A stretch of 64,000 nucleotides of DNA, taken from positions 2,490,001-2,554,000 of the forward strand of contig NZ_NETK01000001.1 of NCBI RefSeq assembly GCF_002343915.1, written 5' to 3'. Shown piece after piece: positions 44,328 through 52,392 of this stretch. Under the pieces are notes generated by a model, which worked only from the letters and a program-made list of their open reading frames with translations, made no database searches and was not told the origin of the DNA. This DNA comes from Nannocystis exedens (GTDB lineage Bacteria; Myxococcota_A; Polyangia; Nannocystales; Nannocystaceae). Made by a program: the position numbers and the translations under genes. Each line of letters begins with the position of its first letter. Positions within the stretch are counted from its first letter, which is position 1.

Positions 44328-44350
44328 GAACATGTCCTCGGAGACATGCC
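44328..44350. repeat. palindrome between convergent genes
   Basis: CATGTCC-TCG-GAGACATG lies in the 67 bases between the stop of the rightward kinase gene and the stop of the leftward peptidase gene, a position expected for a two-way terminator. It belongs to the dispersed palindrome family. Confidence 0.65.
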
Positions 44351-44363
44351 CCCTGAGCCATAT

Positions 44364-45626
44364 TCACTTCACCTGGTCTTCGAGCCAGGTCCTGGCCACC
44401 GCCAGCGCCGCGTCGGCCTCGGAGGGCACCGCCTCGAGCGGGTCGGGCTGGGCCTCGGCCGCGACCGGCACCGGCAGGTGCGGCTTGACCCCCCGGCCCG
44501 GCAGCGGCTCGCCGCCGGCGCCGACGAAGCGGCCGGCGCTGAGCTTGATCGCCCAGCCGTTGCCGAGCTCGTGGATGCTCTCGACCGTGCCCTTGCCGAA
44601 CGTCGGCGCGCCGATCAAGGTCGCGCGCTTGTGGGCCGCCAGCGCGTCGGCCAAGATCTCCGCGCCCGAGGCCGTCTCGGGCCCGATCAGCGCCGCCAGC
44701 GGCAGGTCCTTCCAGCGGCCGTCCCCCTGGGCCGCGGCCGCCTTGGCCGGCTCCCCGCGCATCGTCGTGGTCACGATCGCCTGGCCATCGCGCAGCAGCG
44801 AGCCGGTGACGGCGATCGCCGCCGCGAGCAGGCCGCCCGGGCACGCCCGCAGGTCGAGCACCAGCGCCTCGGCGCCCTGGGTCTGCAGCGCTTCCACGCC
44901 CGCGTCGAACTCGGCCGGCGTCGTCTCGGCGAACCCGCGCAGGCGCAGGTAGCCGACCTTGTCGCCGAGCAGCTTCGACTCGACGTTCGGGATCGCCACC
45001 GTCTGGCGCACCAGCTTCTCGTGCCACTCCTCGGTGTCGCGCTGGACGAACAGGTCGATGCCGGTGCCGGCGGGGCCGCGGATCTGGTCGACGATCTCGA
45101 CCATCGGCTTGCCCTTGATCGCGGCGCCGTCGATCTCGAGGATCCGATCGCCGCGCTGCAGCCCCGCCGTGGCCGCCGGCCCGCCGGGCACGACGTCGCG
45201 GATCACCAGCACCCCCGCGATCTGCTCGATCATCACCCCGACGCCGACGATCGTCCCGCCGGTGCCGTGCAGCAGCTCGGCCAGCTGGCGCGGCGTCAGC
45301 AGCTCGTTGATCGGGTGCGGGGTCGGCGGCCCGAGCCGCGCCAGCATGCCCTCGACCGCGCCGGTGTAGAGCGCGCCGGCGTCGATCGTCGCATCGACGT
45401 AGTGCTCGGCGATCAGCTGGCGCGCCTTGGCGAACGCCTGCTCCGCGTCGGGCATCGCCTCGGTCTGCGGCTTGTGGGGCGCCTCCGCCGGCGGGGGCGC
45501 CGGCGCCTCGGCCAGGGCCGGCGCCTCGACGTTCGCCTCCTCGGGCGCCTCCGCGACGTCGTCGGTCGCCGGGTCGCAGGCGAACAGGGCCAGGGTCAAC
45601 AGCGAGAGCGGTCTGCGCATGGTCAC
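44364..45626 (-). CDS. S41-family C-terminal processing peptidase, lipoprotein
   Basis: The 420-residue product has a lipoprotein signal (lipobox LFAC, Cys 17), a Pro/Ala/Glu linker, a helical part (about 55-120), a PDZ domain (TIVGVGVMIEQIAGVLVIRD, GLQRGDRILEIDGAAIKGKP) and a tail-specific-protease core. The core shows VGYLRLRGFAETTPAEF, DLRACPGG, the nucleophile Ser in PETASGAEI and the general-base Lys in TFGKGTVES. It should cut exported proteins at their C-termini in the periplasm or at the outer membrane. It is larger than a minimal CtpA because of the linker. Confidence 0.92.
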   Translation of the reverse strand: MTMRRPLSLLTLALFACDPATDDVAEAPEEANVEAPALAEAPAPPPAEAPHKPQTEAMPDAEQAFAKARQLIAEHYVDATIDAGALYTGAVEGMLARLGPPTPHPINELLTPRQLAELLHGTGGTIVGVGVMIEQIAGVLVIRDVVPGGPAATAGLQRGDRILEIDGAAIKGKPMVEIVDQIRGPAGTGIDLFVQRDTEEWHEKLVRQTVAIPNVESKLLGDKVGYLRLRGFAETTPAEFDAGVEALQTQGAEALVLDLRACPGGLLAAAIAVTGSLLRDGQAIVTTTMRGEPAKAAAAQGDGRWKDLPLAALIGPETASGAEILADALAAHKRATLIGAPTFGKGTVESIHELGNGWAIKLSAGRFVGAGGEPLPGRGVKPHLPVPVAAEAQPDPLEAVPSEADAALAVARTWLEDQVK

Positions 45627-45717
45627 ATGTCTCCAGAGTCAGGTGTGTACATTGGCGAAGTGACGTCGAACGGCGGGGGCGCGCGGCGAAGGCCGGTCGC
45701 CCGTCGAAGCGCGACGA

Positions 45718-46140
45718 TCAGAGAATGGGCCGGTGGATCAGCGGCGGCGCGGCCGCGTCGTAGCCGCGCACCCGCGGGGACGTCGCGCTCGCCGGGTCGT
45801 CGCGCCCCGACGCGCGCACCAGCCACAGCGCCGCCGGCAGCACCAGCGCCGCGAGCACCGCGTACGCGGGCACCGGGCGCTGCACCAGCGCCAGGCCGCG
45901 CCGCCACCAGCTCGGGCGGAACGCGCGTTCGACCTCGGCCCGCAGGCGCTGGCGCACGGCCGGCGGCGGCGCCTCGTGGGCGGCCTGCAAAGCTCCGTCG
46001 AGGTCGGCGCGCAGGCGGCAGTACGCCACGGCACAGGCCGCGCATTCGGCCAGGTGCCGCGTCACCGCGCGGCGCGGCTCGGGCGCCAATTCGTCGTAGG
46101 CGTAGTCGATCAGCGACGCGTCGCACTCTTCACAGTTCAT
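45718..46140 (-). CDS. zinc-finger anti-sigma factor
   Basis: The 140-residue protein starts with an anti-sigma zinc-finger: MNCEECDASLIDYAYDEL followed by HLAECAACAVAYC, which gives the H-x3-C-x2-C pattern. A membrane helix follows at about 92-108 (YAVLAALVLPAALWLV), then a short outer tail. Its start overlaps the end of the ECF sigma gene by 11 bases. It should hold that sigma factor at the membrane until a signal arrives. Confidence 0.9.
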   Translation of the reverse strand: MNCEECDASLIDYAYDELAPEPRRAVTRHLAECAACAVAYCRLRADLDGALQAAHEAPPPAVRQRLRAEVERAFRPSWWRRGLALVQRPVPAYAVLAALVLPAALWLVRASGRDDPASATSPRVRGYDAAAPPLIHRPIL

Positions 46141-46684
46141 CGGCGGAGCCTCCCTCCGTCAGCAGGCGGCGAAACGCCTGGGTGGCGGCGTGCAGCCGCG
46201 ATTTGATGGTGCCCTCGGCGACCCCCATGAGCCCGGCGATCTCGCGGTAGCTGAGCTCGCCGAGCTGCTTGAGCAGGATGAGCTGGCGCTGCGCCTCGGG
46301 CAGCGCGGCCATGGCCGCCTGCACGCGTGCGGCCTCGCCGAGCCGGGCGTCGGGCGGCGCCGCCTCGGCCGGCCGCAGCTGCGCCTCGGCCCGCTCGCGC
46401 AGCGACGCGTGGCTGCGTTCGCTGCGCTGGGCCATGAGACAGGCGTTGCGGGCCACCGCGAACAACCACGGGGCGAACCGCCCGCGCGCGGGGTCGTAGC
46501 TGCGATCGCGCAGCACCTTTAAAAAAGTGTCCTGGAACAGGTCGTCGGCGACCGCGGACTCGCCGACGATCCGGCGGATGTAGCCGTAGAGGCGCCGCTC
46601 GTAGCGCGCGTAGAGCCGGTCGAAGGCCGCCAGCTCCCCGCCGCGCAGCGCGACCACGAGCTCTTCGTCCGGGACCTCGGGCAT
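46130..46684 (-). CDS. ECF-type RNA polymerase sigma factor
   Basis: The 184-residue protein has region 2 (LAAFDRLYARYERRLYGYIR, SAVADDLFQDTFLKVLRDRS, FAPWLFAVARNACLMAQRSE) and region 4 (LPEAQRQLILLKQLGELSYR, EIAGLMGVAEGTIKSRLHAA). It overlaps the anti-sigma gene, forming a classic sigma/anti-sigma pair. Its targets are unknown. The gene is divergent from the lipoprotein at 46819. Confidence 0.92.
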   Translation of the reverse strand: MPEVPDEELVVALRGGELAAFDRLYARYERRLYGYIRRIVGESAVADDLFQDTFLKVLRDRSYDPARGRFAPWLFAVARNACLMAQRSERSHASLRERAEAQLRPAEAAPPDARLGEAARVQAAMAALPEAQRQLILLKQLGELSYREIAGLMGVAEGTIKSRLHAATQAFRRLLTEGGSADEL

Positions 46685-46818
46685 CCTCGTCGCCAGGTAT
46701 GCCCGAGCCGGCCGATTCGTTCGCCGGTCGGCGCCGACCCCTGCGAACGCCGGGTGCGCGAGCGCACGCCTCCGCGCGCCCGCGCCCCCGCCGCGCGCTC
46801 CTGATACTGTCGCCGGCG

Positions 46819-47847
46819 ATGTCGATGCCCGCGCTCGCCCGCCCGCTCGCCCGTCCCTCGTCGCTCCTGGCGCTGCTGCTGGCCTGCGGCGGCGACGGCG
46901 GGATCACGACCTCCGACGCGGCGAGCACCGGCGAGACGAGCCCTGGCACCACCGCGGACACGACCGCGACGTCGTCGCCCACGACCTCGACCTCGACCTC
47001 GACCTCCGAAGACCCGACGTCGACGACGACCTCGACCACCACCGGCGAGCTCACCGACACCGGCGTCGGCCCGACCGGCAGCACGACGACCACCGGCGAC
47101 CTCACCACCGGCGACCTCTCGACGACGACCACCACGACCTCGACGTCGACCACCGGCGACACCTCGACCACCACCGGCACCTCGACCGGCGACACGACCA
47201 CCGGCGACACCTCGACCACCACCGGCGACACCACCGGCGAGCCGGGCGAGCTCGGCGTGATCTCGGGCGACTGCGGGCTCATCGACCTGATGGAGCTCGA
47301 ATCGCCGGACCCGTTCGTGTTCACCGGCGCGATCGACTTCGGCGTGCTCGGCTACGACTACGACCTTTTGACCCCGGGCGGCCAGCAGATCTACGACGAG
47401 GGCAACCTCAACCCCGGCTCGCTGTACTCGGAGATCGTCGCCTACGAGGTGCTCGCGCGCTGCGAGATGGCCGCGCTGCTCAAGACCGAGGCGACGATCG
47501 TCTACACCGACCCGATGGGCAAGAAGACCGACTTCCTGGCCGAGATCGACGGCCTCAAGATCGGCGTCAGCGTGGTGCGGGCGGTCGGCTTCCCCAAGGA
47601 CGCGCCGTGGACGGTCGGCCAGGCCGAGACGATCCTGAACGGCAAGCTCAGCGACATCCAGCTCAGCAGCGCCAACGTCGCCCCCGAGGACGCGTGGGTC
47701 AAGCAGATCCTGAGCGTCGTCGCCTACGGGCCGATGCACCTCGAGAGCCTGCTGACCGCGTACGAAGGGCTCGACCCCGCCGTCAAGGCCGACACGATCC
47801 TCGTCATCACCGTCACCGACGGCGACGACGCGTTCATCTACAACTGA
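46819..47847 (+). CDS. lipoprotein with long Thr-rich linker and conserved C-terminal domain
   Basis: The 342-residue product has a signal peptide (lipobox LLLAC), a linker of about 120 residues built from TTTGD and STST units, and a C-terminal domain of about 195 residues. That domain contains GSLYSEIVAYEVLARCEMAA, KKTDFLAEIDGLKIGVSVVR and ILSVVAYGPMHLESLLTAYE, a helix, Asp-containing strand, strand and helix order reminiscent of PD-(D/E)xK-type folds, but the catalytic Lys is not clear. The start at 46819 removes an upstream Arg/Pro-rich run. Function unknown. Confidence 0.82.
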   Translation: MSMPALARPLARPSSLLALLLACGGDGGITTSDAASTGETSPGTTADTTATSSPTTSTSTSTSEDPTSTTTSTTTGELTDTGVGPTGSTTTTGDLTTGDLSTTTTTTSTSTTGDTSTTTGTSTGDTTTGDTSTTTGDTTGEPGELGVISGDCGLIDLMELESPDPFVFTGAIDFGVLGYDYDLLTPGGQQIYDEGNLNPGSLYSEIVAYEVLARCEMAALLKTEATIVYTDPMGKKTDFLAEIDGLKIGVSVVRAVGFPKDAPWTVGQAETILNGKLSDIQLSSANVAPEDAWVKQILSVVAYGPMHLESLLTAYEGLDPAVKADTILVITVTDGDDAFIYN

Positions 47848-47913
47848 TCGTTCTGTCTGTCCCCAACGACATTCACACGCCGCGCCGCCTCTGCCGGCGG
47901 CAGAGCGCGAGCG

Positions 47914-48200
47914 CCGACATGTCCCCAGGACATCTCCTCGCCTCCGCCGCGCGGCCCTCGGGGCCGACCGGCAGCCGCACCCCGGCGCGATCATCGACAT
48001 GTCCCTGAAGACATGTTATCACAGTCGCCTCCGGAGCCGGCCCGACAGCGGCACCCCGTGAGGACATACCTCATCTCCCCCCCCGCGGTTTGGCGCCGAC
48101 CCGGTAGCCCGCGCGCGCCTCGACATGTCCCTCAGGACATATCCTCGCCTCCACCCCGCGGCCCGGCGCGACCGGTGACATGTCCCCGAGGACATGTTCA
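47914..48200. repeat. array of GGACATGTCC-family palindromes
   Basis: Four paired palindromes, at 47915-47933, 47996-48015, 48122-48140 and 48178-48196, plus one half-unit near 48059, repeat every 55-80 bases. The DNA between them is also shared (TCCTCGCCTCC-n-CGCGGCCC after the first and third). The array fills the space between the convergent lipoprotein and AraC genes. Confidence 0.8.
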
Positions 48201-49190
48201 CTTCTGGCCGCGCGCGCGCGCGCGGTAGCCCTCCGGCGTCTCGCCGGTCCAGCGGCGGAACGCCCGGAAGAACGCGCTCGGGGCCGAGAAGCCGAGCAGG
48301 TACGACACCTCGGACAGCGGCTGCGGGCCCGCGAGCAGCTCGGCCGCGCGCTCGCGGCGGACCGCGTCGACCAGCCCGGCCAGCGTCTCGCCCTCCGCCT
48401 GCAGCTTGCGCTGCAGGGTCCGCGGTGCCAGCCCGAGCTCGTCCGCCAGCGCGTGCAGCGTCGGCGCGCCGCGGTGCAGCCGCCGCGCCACCTGCAGCCG
48501 CACGCGCGCCCGCACCGAGCCGTCGGCCGGCAGCCGCGCGAGCTGCCCGCGGACGAACCGCTCGAAGAACGCGTGCAGCGCCGGGTCCGCGCCGGGCATG
48601 CGCAGCGTCAGCTCGGCGCGCGGCAGCACCAGCTCGTCGCACAGCGCCCCGAACTCGACCGGCCCGAGCGCGCGCCGCAGCTCGGCGTCGGCCGGCGGCC
48701 CGCGCCGCATCCGGACCGCCCGCACCGCCAGCTCGCGCCCGAGCCAGCGCGGCGCGTTGACCAGGAAGTCGAGGAAGGTGACCTCGGCCATCCACGCGTG
48801 CGCGCGCCGGGGCGGGCCGAACGGGTGGTAGCGCAGCGCCACCGCGTCGTCGCCGACCGCCACCGCCTCGTACCGCTCGCCCTCGGTGTACAGCGCCTGG
48901 AACGCGACGAAGCGATCGAGCGCCGCCGCGAGGTCCGAGCTGCTGCCCAGCAGGAAGCCGAGCGCGTCGAGGTCGCCGGCGTCGAAGGCCGCGACGAAGC
49001 GCAGGCTGGCGACGTCCCCGAGCCGCTCGCACACCGCCTCGATCAGCGCGTACACCCCGAGCAAGGGCACGCGCCCGTCGGGGTCGGCCAGCGCCGCCGC
49101 GCCCAGGCCCGTACGCGCGTGCAGGTCGTCGGCGGCCAGCCCCGTCCCGACGGCGAACGCGAACAGCCGGGCCGGGAGGTGCGAGCCCAT
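48198..49190 (-). CDS. AraC-family regulator with arabinose-binding-type N-domain
   Basis: The 330-residue protein has an N-terminal domain of the Arabinose_bd/OruR type (about 15-200: LLGVYALIEAVCERLGDVAS, FLGSSSDLAAALDRFVAFQA, TFLDFLVNAPRWLGRELAV). An AraC helix-turn-helix pair covers about 235-325 (TLHALADELGLAPRTLQRKL, VSYLLGFSAPSAFFRAFRRW, TGETPEGYR). It starts at 49190 and is divergent from the Rieske oxygenase gene at 49326, so it probably controls that gene in response to its substrate. Confidence 0.9.
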   Translation of the reverse strand: MGSHLPARLFAFAVGTGLAADDLHARTGLGAAALADPDGRVPLLGVYALIEAVCERLGDVASLRFVAAFDAGDLDALGFLLGSSSDLAAALDRFVAFQALYTEGERYEAVAVGDDAVALRYHPFGPPRRAHAWMAEVTFLDFLVNAPRWLGRELAVRAVRMRRGPPADAELRRALGPVEFGALCDELVLPRAELTLRMPGADPALHAFFERFVRGQLARLPADGSVRARVRLQVARRLHRGAPTLHALADELGLAPRTLQRKLQAEGETLAGLVDAVRRERAAELLAGPQPLSEVSYLLGFSAPSAFFRAFRRWTGETPEGYRARARGQK

Positions 49191-49325
49191 GGTCGGCGCG
49201 GTCGCCGGGTGGCGCGCTCGGTCAGTCGATCTGGCGCGGTGCATGAATGCGGCCCCGGACCCGCCGCGCCACCCTGAGGACGGGCCGGGCCCCGCACAGC
49301 ATAACCGGCCCGCGAGGAGCCACGC

Positions 49326-50354
49326 ATGCGCCACGAACCCCTGTTCCAGATCCGCCGCGACCACGCCGAGTACATCGAGGACGCCTGGTACGCGGTCGCC
49401 CGCGCCCGCGCGGTGCCGCGGACTCGCGCGCTCGCGCTGCGCCGCTTCGGCCGCGCGCTCGCGCTGTTCCGCGGCCCGGGCGGCCGGATCGCCGCCGTCG
49501 ACGCCGCCTGCCCGCACCGCGGCGCCGACCTGGCCGCCGGCCGCGTCGTCGACGGCGCCCTGCAGTGCCCCTACCACGGCTTCCGCTTCGCCCCCGACGG
49601 CCGTTGCGTCGCCGCCCCCTGCGAGGGCCAGGGCTTCCGAATCCCCGCCGAGCTCGCCGCCCGCACCTACCCCGTCCGCGAGGCCCACGGCTTCGTCTGG
49701 CTGTGGTGGGGCGCCCCGCGCGACGAGTATCCGGAGCCGTTCTGGCCGCCCGGCATGCCCGACGGCGAGGGCTGGAACACCGCCACCGGCGCGCTCGAGT
49801 GGGACGTCCCGCTGCCGCTGGCGATCGAGAGCAACCTCGACATTCACCACACCCCGTTCGCCCACCGCCGCGTCACGCCGGGCCTCGGCCACCGCCTCGA
49901 CCCCTACGAGGCGCGCCTCGACGGCGACATCGTCCACAGCGGCGGCACCCTGCGGCGCGACGACGACCGCCCGTGGGACGGCCGCAGCGGCCTCGGCATC
50001 ACCTTGAACTGCAAGTTCCCGGCGCTCGTGTTCGGCGAGTTCCGCGGCGGCCGCCTGCTGGTGGCGATGGCCCCGATCGACGCGACCCGCACCGCGCTGG
50101 TGTTCCGCTACCACCTCGACATCCCGGTGATCGGCGGCCTGCTGGCGCGCCTGGCCGTGTGGAGCGAGCTGCGCCTGGTCCAGCCCGACGACCTCGCCCA
50201 GCAGCGCGCCGTCGCCCGCTCGGGGATGCCGCTGCACGCCTGCCGGTTCGTGCCGTCGGACCGCGCGATCGTGCTGTGGTACAGCCTCTACCGCCGCCGC
50301 CTCGCGGCCCAGCGCGACGCTCGCGGCGAACAGAAGGACGCCGCCGCGAGCTGA
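49326..50354 (+). CDS. Rieske non-heme iron oxygenase
   Basis: The 342-residue protein has a Rieske [2Fe-2S] domain with Cys 62/His 64 (CPHRG) and Cys 81/His 84 (CPYHG), and a catalytic domain with the mononuclear iron motif SNLDIHHTPFAH (Asp 172, His 175, His 180). The size and the single-chain form fit VanA/PaO-like oxygenases, which hydroxylate or demethylate aromatic or ring compounds and need a separate reductase. No reductase gene is adjacent. AGGAG lies 6 bases before the ATG. The divergent AraC gene is the likely regulator. Confidence 0.92.
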   Translation: MRHEPLFQIRRDHAEYIEDAWYAVARARAVPRTRALALRRFGRALALFRGPGGRIAAVDAACPHRGADLAAGRVVDGALQCPYHGFRFAPDGRCVAAPCEGQGFRIPAELAARTYPVREAHGFVWLWWGAPRDEYPEPFWPPGMPDGEGWNTATGALEWDVPLPLAIESNLDIHHTPFAHRRVTPGLGHRLDPYEARLDGDIVHSGGTLRRDDDRPWDGRSGLGITLNCKFPALVFGEFRGGRLLVAMAPIDATRTALVFRYHLDIPVIGGLLARLAVWSELRLVQPDDLAQQRAVARSGMPLHACRFVPSDRAIVLWYSLYRRRLAAQRDARGEQKDAAAS

Positions 50355-50441
50355 CGGGCCGCTCGTGACAGTCGAGACGACGCGGCCGCGAATGCCACGA
50401 CTGGCTCGTCATCAGGGGCTCGCACGAGTACCTGGATGGGT

Positions 50442-51665
50442 TCAGGCCCGCAGAGAGGCGAACCGGCGAGCGCCGTGCGCCTCGACATACATTATGGATG
50501 CAGGCGGATACTCGCCGAGAAGGTGCTCGTCGGTCCGCTCCGCAATCCAGAAGTCGTACACGCCCGCCTCGAGCAAGATCGGCGCCTGGAAGAGGGGCAC
50601 CTGCGTCCCGATCCCGGGCGGCCGGTAGAGCGGCCCGAACCCCCACCAGTCGTGTTCGAGCCCGTCGACCATGGCGGGGAGAGAAGCCTCATCGATCGGC
50701 GTGGTGAGGCAACGCGTCATCGCGCCGCCGTCGGCGGACGTCGTGACCTCGTACATCGCCGTCACCGGCACCTCCACCCGCCAGCGCCGCCAGAACTCGA
50801 CCTCGCCGTTCGCGAGGTAGCGCCCGATCGAGTGGCCGTCGTCGCACGACATCTCGCCCTCCCAGCTCACCCCGTCTTCGTGCCACTCGAGCGCCTCCGC
50901 GCCCTGGCCGCACGCGAACGGACCCACGCCGGGATAGTAGTCCTTGGCGTCGGTGACGTAACCGGCAAGGAGCCCCTCGCGCGCGACGCCCAGGACATCC
51001 TCGCAGACCGCAGACAGCTCGGCCTCGGACATCCCCGGCCTGGTGCGTGCGTACATCTCCAGCGTCGTCGTCATTCCGTACTCTTCGAGGAGCCAGCGCA
51101 CGAAATGCCCGGCAGCCTCATAGACCGTGGTGTTCGTCCCGACGGGTTCGAACAGGTAATCGCCCAGCTTCTCCCGCGAGCCGCGCATCCTGCCATGCAC
51201 GGTCCCCTCCGTGGCTTCCGCAAGACCCTCTTGCAACAGGTTCAACGGCCTGGCGCGCACCGGATGCGCATACGCATGTCCGAGCTCATGAGACGCCGCG
51301 CCCCAGGTCGTGTGGACGACCGGCGCATCCCAACATCCCGCCACCGGTTCGCTCTCAAGGTCCAGACACGCGTCGATCGTCGCGTCGTCGGGGTACATCA
51401 TGAGCCACGTCGGTTCGCGCAGCTCTCGCCCTGCCTCCTGCTCCAGCCAGCGAAGCTGTGCGTCCATCAGCGCGAGGTTCCCTGAACAAAGCTCAGCCGG
51501 GAAATCGCTGGCGACCTCCAGCTTCTCGGTCGAATACTGCGACTCGGACGGCGGCTCGAACGGAGGGAGAGGTGGGTCTCCGCATCCCGCCAAGATAGGG
51601 CACGACATGACAAAGCACCAGCTTCCCACGCTTCGCGGTCCACTCGTGAAGTTTCGGTGCGTCAT
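50442..51665 (-). CDS. HExxH zinc-metalloprotease-like lipoprotein
   Basis: The 407-residue product has a lipobox ILAGC (Cys 28). It carries a gluzincin-like active-site motif SHELGHAYAH (His 126, Glu 127, His 130), with a downstream Glu in NLLQEGLAEATEG as the likely third zinc ligand. About ten further Cys may form disulfides. The C-terminal 150 residues are beta-rich. It would act outside the cell or at the outer membrane; the substrate is unknown. The remnant of another gene ends 5 bases before its start. Confidence 0.82.
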   Translation of the reverse strand: MTHRNFTSGPRSVGSWCFVMSCPILAGCGDPPLPPFEPPSESQYSTEKLEVASDFPAELCSGNLALMDAQLRWLEQEAGRELREPTWLMMYPDDATIDACLDLESEPVAGCWDAPVVHTTWGAASHELGHAYAHPVRARPLNLLQEGLAEATEGTVHGRMRGSREKLGDYLFEPVGTNTTVYEAAGHFVRWLLEEYGMTTTLEMYARTRPGMSEAELSAVCEDVLGVAREGLLAGYVTDAKDYYPGVGPFACGQGAEALEWHEDGVSWEGEMSCDDGHSIGRYLANGEVEFWRRWRVEVPVTAMYEVTTSADGGAMTRCLTTPIDEASLPAMVDGLEHDWWGFGPLYRPPGIGTQVPLFQAPILLEAGVYDFWIAERTDEHLLGEYPPASIMYVEAHGARRFASLRA

Positions 51666-51669
51666 GGCT

Positions 51670-51975
51670 TCACTGAGTGGTAATGGTCACCGACACATCC
51701 GCGTCGACCGTACTGTACGTGATATTTAGGGCGAGGACTCCAGCAGAGTCGCTCCCGTTCACCTGATCGACGACGAAGACGACATCATCGATCGATTGCC
51801 ATCGGGCCTCACAGCCCCGGTAGACAGGGTGACGTGGAATACATCAGAGGGAAACGACACCGCCGTCGAATTGACGAGCCCCAGGACGGGCTCCAGAAGC
51901 CGCAAGGGGACTCCCGCCACCTCGACGTCCAGGGGCGGGCCGACATCTGCGCCCCTTGCTCCCGGCGCTGCAGAG
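51670..51975 (-). pseudogene. frameshifted C-terminal remnant of an exported protein
   Basis: The minus strand reads DVEVAGVPLRLLEPVLGLVN then SFPSDVFHVTLSTGAVRPDG in one frame. A shift at about 51800 leads into a second frame with DDVVFVVDQVNGSDSAGVLA and TVDADVSVTITTQ, stopping at 51670. Together they make a plausible beta-rich domain, but the start is missing: a stop lies just upstream of the first piece. It was likely the gene before the metalloprotease in the same transcript. Confidence 0.6.
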
Positions 51976-52077
51976 CTTCAAGCTGCAAACCGATGACGCG
52001 GGCCGGGGTCCGGCGCCCGCGTCATCGTCGATCCTCTCGGTGGATCAGGTGCTGCGAATCAGGGCTCTGAAGGGGGA

Positions 52078-52347
52078 TCAGGCCCGGGTGGCGGCGAAGC
52101 GGCGGATCTCCTCGCGGAACCACGAGTCGGCCTCGTCGGTGAACTTGTAGTTCTCGCGGATGTACGCCATCGTCTCCTTCTCGATGTCGGTGTACTTGCC
52201 GCCGTCGGTGACGGCGCCGATGAGGCGATGGGCGTCGGCGAGGGAGATCCGGCCGTCGCCCTTGCCGGCGGTGGTCTGCTCGGCGATCTCGAGCATCTGC
52301 TTGTCGTACTTCTTACCGTCGATGATCTTGTAGTACGTCTCGGACAT
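52078..52347 (-). CDS. small EF-hand-like protein (YYKIIDGKKYD family)
   Basis: The 89-residue protein reads MSETYYKIIDGKKYDKQMLE, then AGKGDGRISLADAHRLI with an EF-hand-like loop and KYTDIEKETMAYIRENYKFTDEADSWF. I have seen this pattern in small bacterial proteins of unknown role, including cyanobacterial ones. It may bind calcium. The ATG at 52347 starts the conserved part; starts at 52371 and 52386 are possible. It follows the beta-helix gene closely on the same strand. Confidence 0.75.
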   Translation of the reverse strand: MSETYYKIIDGKKYDKQMLEIAEQTTAGKGDGRISLADAHRLIGAVTDGGKYTDIEKETMAYIRENYKFTDEADSWFREEIRRFAATRA

Positions 52348-52392
52348 GGTGCCGGGGACGATACCGAACATGGCGGGCTCGTGCATGTCCGC

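Noticed and set aside
47914..48200. CRISPR array
   Set aside because: The palindromes vary between copies and the spacers are similar to each other, the reverse of a CRISPR array.
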